From positions 64,516,669 to 64,580,668 of the forward strand of contig NC_134397.1 in assembly GCF_050003625.1 (NCBI RefSeq): a stretch of DNA of 64,000 bases. The letters run 5' to 3'. Below, in pieces: positions 25,101-33,521 of the stretch. The notes beneath the pieces are model-generated. The model saw only the letters and a program-made list of their open reading frames with translations. It was not told the DNA's origin and made no database searches. Both the position numbers and the translations under genes were made by a program. The first letter of the stretch is position 1; every line of letters starts with the position of its first letter. This stretch comes from Haematobia irritans. Its lineage: Eukaryota > Arthropoda > Insecta > Diptera > Muscidae.

Positions 25101-28100
25101 GGGAGCTATATCTAACTCTGAACCGATTCCTACCAAATCTGGTACACTTTACGACATTGTAATCTTTGTAATATTGAAGCAAAGCAAGGTAAAACTCTGG
25201 CGTCTGGGCCATATAAGTGCATATTGGGCGAAAAATATATGGGGGAGCTATATCTAAAACCGATTTCTTCGAAAAATCAATAGAATTCTGTTCTATTCGA
25301 TTGAACTAAAACTGCGACCTAGATTTTGATTACACAAATGTGTTCATAGAAAGACGGACGGAAGGGCTAGATCAGAGATGATCTGTATCAAACTTTTTTT
25401 TAGGTTTGCGACTATCGCAAAGTTGTAAACGTCGTAAACGTCACATACTCCAAATACTTCAGTCCCTTCAGCTAGACGTGAATGATAATCAAGATGATGA
25501 TATGTGGGAAAAATTTCAATTATCAGGAATGTTCATAAAATTATTAACGAGTAGTAAAAACTTGAGAGTTATTTCAATTTGAGACTCTAAGCCAATATTA
25601 CTATGAACTACTCAATGGTGCAGTACACGTGACGGTCGGTACTCGTCTATAATTAACATTTCACAAATTTCTACAGAAAATAGAAGAAGGAAAACTACTT
25701 AAGTCTTGCATAAGTAAATTACTGTTTAGATAGAATTTTATACGATCACTTTTTGGCTTGTTAGAACCAATTTCTAAACTAACTAAACATTTTAAAAATT
25801 GTAGCAAGTCATTCGCTCATGCAACAAAAGCTTGTGTGGACATTATGGACCACGCAAACAAAGAATAGTATATAGTTGCGAATGAGAGATGAAGAACTAG
25901 GATATTTTTGAATAAATACAATATAAAACAATTTTTGCATCGGGGAGACTAACTATATTAAATTAAAAAATATTCACAATTTCTTTAATTCAAAATTAGG
26001 TTTTCTACATTAAGTTTACGACTTTTGCGACATACGAATTATACCGTCGTAAACGTATGTCGCAAATGTCACAGTTTGCGGCAGGCCAACCATGGGCTAG
26101 ATCGACTCAGGGGCCGGTCATGATTATTATTGCCAAAAATACCACATGTCTATCAGGTCTCCTTCTAGGTGTTGTAAACATATGCACAATGTGACGCAGG
26201 GTATAACAACCAGAGACCTGCAACCGGTGGCTTTTTTTTCGTATTGCTATCTTACCCACAAAATGTCGGTGGCAGTGAGTAAGACACCAATTACCATGCG
26301 ATCTTTTACATTGATACAAATGCGAGAATAAAAACACCATTAGTATATAACAATGTTCGTATGCAGTGTCTTGCAATCTTAAACCAACCGACATCGTAAC
26401 AACGCTCGGTAAACAAAAAACGAGTGTGGCACTTAAGTGTGATTGCACTCAACAACAACAATTACCAGCAGTTGGCATTAGGTCAAGAGAATTGAGAGAA
26501 TACCAAATAAGAGAATACCAAATTGCTGACATATGGGTAACCAATTTGTGTGATTGCTTTACTACGGTGTTTTCGAGAGACCAACACTCATTCTAACAAA
26601 CACCGACAGTCGTCGGTTGCATTGGATATTGGTGGTTGAATTTTTTTTACCAATTGGTGTTTTAAGATTGCAAATACACTGGTCGTTTGCGGTTGATCGC
26701 AGCCGTTCTCTGATAACAACACAACATTAACCCCAGAAAATCTTAAAATTTTATGTAGAACATATAGCAATTTTCATTGCGACATCGACCTTTGTCCAAA
26801 TACTCAATCACCAACCAAAAAAAAAATTACGGGATCATTTACCACTTATTTCCAAATACGAAAGATTATGTTCCATATAACAATTTTCACTGCGAAATCT
26901 ACCTTTTTCCTAATACTCAATCACCCACCAATAAAAATTAACATTACTCCACTATATTTTCTTTTAAATATCATCACGGGATCATTTACCATTTTGTTTT
27001 TTCAAATAGGAAAGATTATGGTACATATACGCCATTGATATATTCGGTGATGTGAAATGCTACGTTGTTTCAGATATGTTATCATTCATCATCTCTGAAG
27101 ACAAGGCTATTTCTTTCTTCTTATAGAGACGAATGAAATGATGCCATTTTTGATAAACATTGCTATCGTAGTCTGAATGTTTGTAATACTGAACCTGAGC
27201 CATTGTAATGACATGTAGAATTATCACTTTATCATTTCCCATGGCGGCAGAAGCTAAGCAATTTTAACAACTGCCAGTACTTATGATTAACATATGTCCT
27301 TCGATGCAAAATAATCTTGGCAAACTATTTTAAATACTAATTGGTACTTTCGTAAATTTTTTGGTCTTATCTTACCCATTCAAAGCTAACTCATCGGCCA
27401 ATATAGATAGTTGTACAACATATGGATTAGTGGCTTCATGTTTTCGATAATTCACTAGTATCGTAAGAAGTATGACTATATCGTGACCATGTTGTGCTCT
27501 CAATGTTGGATCGCTTAAGAGTTTTACAAATGCTTCGAATAGACTATTCATCATAAGATATTCCAATAGGACATTTTGACTAACATTATCGGTGCCCGTT
27601 ACTAATACCAATAATAATTTTAGGCACATAAAGCGTGAATTTTCCGTGACGTCACCTGCAAAGAAGGAAAATTGCCATTAACATTTCCCTAACTCCATAA
27701 TCACTTTTCACTTACCCAGCAATATACGATTACAATGTTCCATTAACTGCTTCATCCATTTATCCATATGCTCATAACCAAATATTTCATTAAGGATATC
27801 ATAAGAATTGTCAGCAGTGGATTTCTTAAAAATCGCATAGAACAATGAACAGAGTGTTTGAAGACTATTACATAGCCGCTTTGGATGGTCTGGTGGGAGA
27901 ACATAACACAATGGATAAAAGTCATTAAAATTTCATTGATAAAGAAAACCACACCCTGTTGCTGTCACCATAGTTAAACCATAACGTTAAGGAATATCCC
28001 TATACTTGGTCATACCGACCCCCACATACTCACCCGTTTCCAACATTTCTATGCATTTCTGAAATATCATATTGAGGTTTGGTTTCACCAGAACAAATTG

Positions 28101-28304
28101 TTCCCCAGTCAATTTTGTAATCTCTCCTTCGAGTGCCTCAACATTTGGTTGAAGTAAAAAGAATTCATTCCAAAATTCCGAAAAGTCAGGACGACGTTCT
28201 TGTTGTGTAGGATCTTCACCCCGAAATAGTAGTTCATATATATACACCACCTTTTCTTTGGGTCTCTTGGAGGACCCACTTCCACTACGTTTTCTGGAGG
28301 TCAT
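22129..28304 (-). CDS. ARMH3: Armadillo-like helical domain-containing protein 3 (ARMH3/C10orf76 orthologue), complete
   Basis: Seven exons on the minus strand: 28304-28034, 27889-27716, 27655-27376, 23658-23284, 23216-22763, 22700-22574 and 22517-22129. All borders are GT/AG with matching phases (1, 1, 2, 2, 0, 1), and together they make 690 codons including the stop, i.e. 689 residues, the known length of the human protein. Diagnostic segments are [89 protein letters not shown] and [15 protein letters not shown]. In mammals the protein is an all-helical Golgi-associated partner of PI4KB and GBF1; the same role here is inference. Start: the first [18 protein letters not shown]. Intron 3 (3.7 kb) contains a LINE fragment and repeats. 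Confidence 0.95.
24020..24991 (-). mobile_element. LINE 3' fragment in ARMH3 intron 3
   Basis: The minus-strand open frame 24991-24416 reads as the C-terminal part of a non-LTR reverse transcriptase: [36 protein letters not shown] and the conserved-spacing [13 protein letters not shown] region. Downstream (lower coordinates) is a 3' untranslated region ending in a tandem tail of AAAT units at 24020-24045, typical of Jockey-like or CR1-like LINEs. It is 5'-truncated. It inserted within a dispersed repeat whose sequence (TATATCTAAATCTGAACCGA) is recognisable on both sides near 24000 and 25110. Confidence 0.8.
25000..27370. other. ARMH3 intron 3 remainder: dispersed repeats, no gene
   Basis: 25050-25290 is a dispersed repeat (GAGCTATATCTAAAACCGAT). 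25390-25450 and 26010-26080 share CGTAAACGT motifs. 26765-27040 is an imperfect tandem duplication of about 165-200 bp (ACGGGATCATTTACC near 26829 and again near 26976). A 60-codon minus-strand frame lies at 27242-27060. Nothing here has support as a host exon. Confidence 0.5.
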
Positions 28305-28319
28305 AGTTGATCCAATACC

Positions 28320-28853
28320 AGCAAAATATTGTCTTTATTGTTTATTTTTTTGCACAATTTTTCGATCCTATATGGCTGCGTATTAATTTTGCGATGCTGT
28401 CAGTTAAATGTCATAATTGGATAAATAAATGCATCAATCTAGACGGTGCGGCAAATACTGCCGACACTTAAGAAATGTTCATGTCGCAGGGACATTTAAA
28501 TAGATAGTTCCTCGTTCACACTATGCTGGCTTTATCAAATCGCATTTCCATACAAAAGCAAGATTTTAAATGTAAAAAACAATAATTCGAGTACAGTGTG
28601 AACGTAGTATAACACACATTCACATTACTAACCTAAAATCACATTTTTATGAAATTTCAGGTGCCATCTGCTTTATAAAAAGAGATTTCAAATTCTGAAA
28701 ATGTGAACTGGGACGTAGGGTGTAGGTCGTAGAAGATGCTATTTTACAAAAATTGTAATTCCACACTGTTTACCCCATTCATAACGTACTTAAATCCATT
28801 TCTATGATGTTGGTTACAGTGGCAGCCCGATTAAGATTCAGGCTCACTTATGC
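28320..28853. other. ARMH3 upstream region
   Basis: Immediately upstream of the ARMH3 start on the minus strand. No TATA box stands at a useful distance. 28515-28615 has short inverted ends (GTTCACACTATG / CAGTGTGAACGTAGTA), perhaps a small MITE. From about 28820 the sequence is the reverse-strand LINE tail described separately. Confidence 0.4.
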
Positions 28854-29091
28854 GCTTTACAGACTATCAGTTATTCCGGACGGGATGTCGGTGTTTGTGA
28901 AGAATCTTATATTGTGTGGGATCGATACGACTTGTCGGCGATGACTAAATAATCGGTAAATGTGTTATCGATCCCATAAACATGCAGATGTATCGATTAT
29001 GCCTTCGGACTTTACTTATAATGTGCACAATATATTGGATATGTTCGTCGCGAACACTGTCGTCCGGAATAACTGATAGTCTGTAAAGCGC
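28854..29091. mobile_element. GCGCTTTACAGACTATCAG MITE, copy 2
   Basis: 238 bp, collinear with the copy at 1847-2086 and with intact inverted ends. It sits inside the reverse-strand LINE tail. Confidence 0.85.
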
Positions 29092-29098
29092 ATTATAC

Positions 29099-29215
29099 CT
29101 CATACACATTAGGCTCGAAATCTACTAAAAGTAGATTTGAAATCCCTTTTTTATAAAGTAAATGACAGTTGAAATCTAGTCAAAGTGGATTTTGGAAGTG
29201 TAATGTGAATGAGGT
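29099..29215. mobile_element. Small MITE (117 bp) with CCTCAT ends
   Basis: Inverted ends of about 45 bp with moderate matching (CCTCATACACATTA against CCTCATTCACATTA, then AAATCTACT against AAATCCACT). It has flanking TA at both sides and lies next to the 240-bp MITE inside the same LINE tail. Confidence 0.55.
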
Positions 29216-29294
29216 ATTAGACTATTCAGTCCATTGTGATTCTATGATGTAGGGTTATTACAAACCAACAAGTTGTTCCACAAACTATTCTTTT

Positions 29295-29523
29295 TTAAAG
29301 CTGAGTAATATGTTCAGTTTTCAAGCTGAAAACCAGCTTGTTTTCATGATTAAATTTTTTAATTAATTAATTTAGAAATATAAAATTATTTGCAATCAAT
29401 TTCATTGATATTTTCCATCCACTATTTGGCAAGACTTGATCAAAATATAATCATTTTCATAAATATATTTGTACTTTAATTTTAGTGTTTTCGTGAAAAC
29501 CCCGAACATAGTACTCACCTTAA
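29295..29523. mobile_element. TTAA-flanked MITE (GTGAGTACTATG family), copy 1
   Basis: 229 bp, with TTAA at both outer ends, the left end AAAGCTGAGTAATATGTTC and the right end GAACATAGTACTCACC. It has two relatives at 46051-46276 (inverted) and 55546-55774. An inner self-complementary stretch (TCAAGCTGAAAACCAGCTTG) is conserved in all three. Confidence 0.75.
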
Positions 29524-29779
29524 AGCATCACGGGATCCTCCATCAATTTTTCTCACTTCCAATGAAGTTCTTTTGGACCAGTCTTAGAATAAAATACGCA
29601 ATTTAGCTGTTTAAAGTTAAAATTTAACCCACCACTATAAACCAAATAATATAATTGTTTCCTTTGAAATCCCTTCGTCGCGTCACTTGAAAATATGTAG
29701 AATTTCAGGTGGATTTGATGACAGACCCTCTGCCAAGCAAACGTATATACCAACACGTGGAAATCGGAAGAATTAGCAC

Positions 29780-30675
29780 ATATGGACCGATCCACACCAT
29801 CTTCGGCACACTTGTTTATGAAGCCTAAATACCTTTAGATTTTTAATTTCAGGCCAACCGAACTATATCAAAACGTGGACCGATACGTACCATATTCGCC
29901 ACACCTATTTATGATCCTCAAAATATTCCATTTCAGGCAAATCAGATACAAGTTGGATATCTAGACGCTCAAGAAGTCAACTCGGGAGATCGAGTTATAT
30001 TGATCTATACCAAGCTATGGGCCGATACACACCATATTATGAACCCAAAGTATCTTTAGATTTTGTATTTCAGGCAAATCGGATAAAAATTCTGATATTT
30101 AGACGCTCAAGAAATAAACTCGGAGGATCGGCCTATAGGAAAGCTATACCAAACCATGGACCGACCGATACACACCATATTCGGCACACTTATAGACCCA
30201 AAATACCTCCAGATTTTGAATTACAGGCCAATCGGAGAAAAAAACGCATTATATAGACGCTCAAGAAGTCAAATAGGGAGATCCGGCTATATGGGGCTAT
30301 ATCCAAAAGTGGACCGAATCACACCATATTCGCCACACTTTTTTATGAACCCAAAATATCTCACTATATTGAATTTCAGGCAAATCGTATAAAAATGTCG
30401 GTGTCTAGAAGACCAAGAAGTCAAATCGGGAGATCAGTCTATATGGGGTTATACCAAAATATAAAACGATACGCACCATATTCGGCACACGTAGTTTTAA
30501 ACCCAAAATACGTGCATATTTTGAAATTCAGGCAAATCGGATAAAAAATTGCGGTGTCTAGAAGCCTAAGAAGTCAAAGCAGGAGATCGGGCTATATGGG
30601 GACTATATCAAAATGTGGACCGAAACACACCATATTCGGCACCCTTATTTATGCACCCAAAATACCTCTTGTTGA
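29780..30675. repeat. Diverged tandem repeat, about 100-150-bp units
   Basis: Six or seven imperfect units, each containing ACACCATATTCGGCACAC, a run like TTGAATTTCAGGCAAATCGG and AGAAGTCAAATCGGGAGATC. Related single units occur near 45720-46020 and, in reverse, near 59700-60060. No coding capacity; short frames across it are artefacts of the repetition. Confidence 0.7.
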
Positions 30676-30873
30676 ACTCCGTTCCACCATGAGCTATTTA
30701 TGCTGAATTATATCTAACAATACATAAAACAATGAATTAAAATCTTATGAATTTATTGAAGTTAGTAATGTTTCCCTACCTAATTTGTGAATTTATTAAA
30801 TTATACTAATGTACCCATACCTATTGTTTGAATTAAAATTGCAAGCGGTAACTCTAACGCTTTCAATTTCTAT

Positions 30874-31191
30874 AAGGGAAAGCTATAACTTTCTTATATC
30901 TTAAAAAAATATATCCGTTCTTTTCTTTCACACAATGAATTGCTGAATTTAAAAATAGATATGTCTGACTACTAATATAATACCACTTTGTCCCCAATCA
31001 TACAAGTGTAAGCCGCTTTGCTCCTAATAAAACCTACACACTGAAAATTAAAACCTTGCCTTTTTTCTGTTTCTGTTTTTTCGTCGTTTTAGTGTTCTGG
31101 GAGTATAATCAAATACAGTCCATTCCAGCTATCTTCACCCGGAATTGTACATGGTCCTTCGAGCCGGATATGAACCAGCGACCTATGGATT
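30874..31191 (+). repeat. LTR-like repeat plus tRNA-Tyr complement, copy 1
   Basis: 30874-31151 is the first of three roughly 280-bp direct repeats, each starting AAGGGAAAGCTATAACTTTC, containing an AATAAA signal (near 31026) and ending ...GGAATTGTACA. At 31152-31191 the sequence is complementary to the 3' end of tRNA-Tyr, beginning TGGTCCTTCGAGCCGGAT, exactly where a retroelement primer-binding site would stand after an LTR ending in CA. The complementarity runs 40 nt, more than twice a normal primer site. The repeat does not start with TG, so calling it an LTR is an inference. Confidence 0.6.
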
Positions 31192-31429
31192 TGATTTCAT
31201 GACAGTGGGTTTACTTATTTAGAATATAATTTTATGGGGTAAAATAAAATTAAATATTCAAGTTCACTGTGCTAGTTATAATGGTAAATTAGGCATATAA
31301 TAAGGTAAGAACATATGAGATTAAGATACTTAGTTACTTATATTAATCAATGATGTATATATACATAGACACCTTTATATCAGATAGTTTTATAGATTTA
31401 AAGTTCACTATTGGGTAATGGATTTCCTC

Positions 31430-33520
31430 CAGGTTTATTCCGGAATGTGACACTGTGAGGGGTATCTGCACCAGGATGGTATGTGGCGCTATATGGTATC
31501 CAATTTGAAGGATGACCAAGGGCCCGAAATGGTGACTGGAATCAGTTGATGGTAATGAACTGTGAATACGGATAGTGAACGATCCTTGGCATTTAATTGG
31601 CACTGACATGAGGTGGCCCATTACGATAGGTCATTGATTGACGGTAAATGCCATAGGCTGGACGGGGGTTATATGGTATTACCCCTCTTGGACGATAGTT
31701 GATGGGACAATTATACGTATATGATGACTGCTTACTCCCATGTTGATAAATGTATCCGGACTATTGAGTGGAATTGGAAGCGAAGGTTTCAAGGAGGATA
31801 ATGAATTGTCAGTCTCACACGGTGACGAATGATATATGGCTGAAATGGCCAAAGAGGGAGCTGTATAGAGAGGCGAGTCTTGGAGTGGTTGACCATTTGA
31901 AGGTGGATTAAGGTCAGTAGCATCGACTTGAGATTTATTGACAGTCGGGTTATCCGCACCCTGTATGGTGGTACTTCCAGTAAAGGGTAAATCGACGTCC
32001 ATGAAAAAATCTTTTAATTTTTCTTCCTTGAAAAAATGGTTTCCGCTATTGGGTAAGGATGGCAATGACTTTCCTAGTGGAACTAGATCATCCTCATTGT
32101 CAGATCCTAAATCGTCAACTCTTACAAGTGAATTTGGGTACACATCCATGTTTCCCGAATGATTGTGAAACTGGAGATCTAGGTCCTACGTTTGGAGCTC
32201 GGTGGCGTGATGCTGTGCACTGGTGGACGAGAATGGACTGACCTGTGGGGTATATGTGTATGGCAAATGTGGATCCTCAACAATCTGCATACGACGGCAA
32301 TTGTTGGACACTGTATGAAAGAAAAGGCCCACGGGCATTCTTGCTTAGGACCAATTTGGGTATGTCGATCGGTACGATGCATGATGATTGTTTTGATTTT
32401 AACGTGATAGTTGTGGGCCACGATGGAAATGGCCGGGCCACAAAGTGGGAATTCCCAGGTGGATGGTATGGGCATGGCGCTACCGGTGGCACAGATAGTT
32501 ATTGACTTTGGACGATTATTCGATGGCTCCGTAAGATTTGTTGACTCAGTTGTAATTTGTTTATGTTTTTGTATGTGTATAACAAGTTTCTCGTAAGTTT
32601 GATGATTAGTTAAGATTTAGACAGGATAAGGACCAGATCCACAATGTACTCAGTCTGCATTAAGTTATATATGTTGATATTATTGGCATGCGTATTTGTT
32701 AGGATTGTACATATATACGGTAATAGTAGTGATGCGGTAGAGTAAAAATCTAGGTCTAACAACAGACAGATCTATGGTAGGATGATATTCTTGTGAGTAC
32801 CTGTCCGGGATTAATAGATGGTCTATATAGTCGCTAAAGCTGGAACGAGCTGGGGGTACGAATTTAGGACCATAACTGAGTAAGGTAGAGATATCAGTGT
32901 CAACTTTGTATTCTGTAAAATTCTCAAACCCTCCGGACACTGGCGATATGTGTGATAGGCAATCGGAAGGTGGTCCATATAATGGATGCTCTAGACTCAT
33001 ATGACCGAGAGGTACATTATTTTCTGGTGAAAACCACTGGTGATTGGAGACTTGTGAGCGGGTGGTTAACATTTGAGACTCACATAATTGGGAATGAGCA
33101 AGTTTGTCAATTAATGATGGGTTGTCAGCGGAGGCATAGGCATACTTGTTGATGGAGATGGATGGAGACTAGAAGTGTAAATGTCATGTGCTTGTGGATA
33201 CAACACTATCATTTTTCAACGCGAAAGAATGATTTAGGAGAACTTTTTTCGCGCCAACGAACATAGTACCGGCCTTAATAAGACTGTCGAACTGAACGGA
33301 CGTGTTTTTTTAATAGCGGATTATTTCATCGTAATAAGTACTTATTACGAATTTCACGTGTGGTGGAAATCCAACATCCATGCAGCGAAATTCAAAGTTA
33401 TCCACTGGGTTGCTAACGTCAGGGCCCCGTGGACGGGTATCGACTGAAGTTATGAATTTGGGCAGTGACCAAGAGTCAGGCCCAATTAGTCGACCTGTAG
33501 ACGGGTCGACAAGTGGTGAA
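31430..33520 (-). pseudogene. Antisense open-reading-frame cassette, copy 1, unrecognised
   Basis: Minus-strand frames, in reading order. (i) A C-terminal fragment at 33520-33310 (PLVDPSTGRLIGPDSWSLPK ... STYYDEIIRY, stop within TATTAAAAAAAC). (ii) A Ser/Pro-rich frame ending 32680 (SGGFENFTEYKVDTD, STLLSYGPKFVPPA), shortened here by a roughly 40-bp deletion near 33145. (iii) A frame starting 32149 (MDVYPNSLVRVDDLGSDNED), acidic then Pro/Ser/Tyr-rich, frameshifted near 31720. None resembles a protein I can name. The same frames recur in copies 2 and 3 with different lesions, so the source was once open. Possible origins are a captured host gene, an accessory gene of a retroelement, or an old viral insertion; none is proved. 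Confidence 0.45.
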
Positions 33521-33521
33521 T

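Larger units (their letters stand above)
28822..29240 (-). mobile_element. LINE 3' tail interrupted by two MITEs
   Basis: On the minus strand 29240-29219 reads CAATGGACTGAATAGTCTAA, and 28853-28822 continues with AGTGAGCCTGAATCTTAATC and GGGCTGCCACTG, the same tail that closes the LINEs at 36032 and 41195. Between the two halves are the MITE at 28854-29091 and a second small element at 29099-29215 whose ends are inverted repeats (CCTCATACACATTA / TAATGTGAATGAGG). Confidence 0.75.

Noticed and set aside
26107..26770. Overlapping frames of 60-113 codons on both strands
   Set aside because: No splice context, motif or conservation clue; intron of ARMH3.
27060..27242. 60-codon minus-strand frame in ARMH3 intron 3 ([20 protein letters not shown])
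   Set aside because: The composition is protein-like, but it has no place in the ARMH3 sequence, no clear splice sites in phase and no recognisable homology; too short to annotate.
31152..31191. A tRNA-Tyr gene
   Set aside because: Only the 3' half is present, the 5' half is not found on the other side, CCA is encoded and position 58 is not A; it cannot be a functional tRNA gene.
32178..32600. Several overlapping frames on both strands (also at 37364-37780 and 42513-42880)
   Set aside because: They repeat in all units because the units are duplicated; a minus-strand stop just before the MDVYPN frame is shared by all copies, so no single coding reading is favoured there.
33310..33360. TATTAAAAAAAC read as proof of a negative-strand virus gene end
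   Set aside because: A single A-run after a stop codon in AT-rich DNA is weak; no matching signal was found at the ends of the other two frames. Kept only as a hypothesis.
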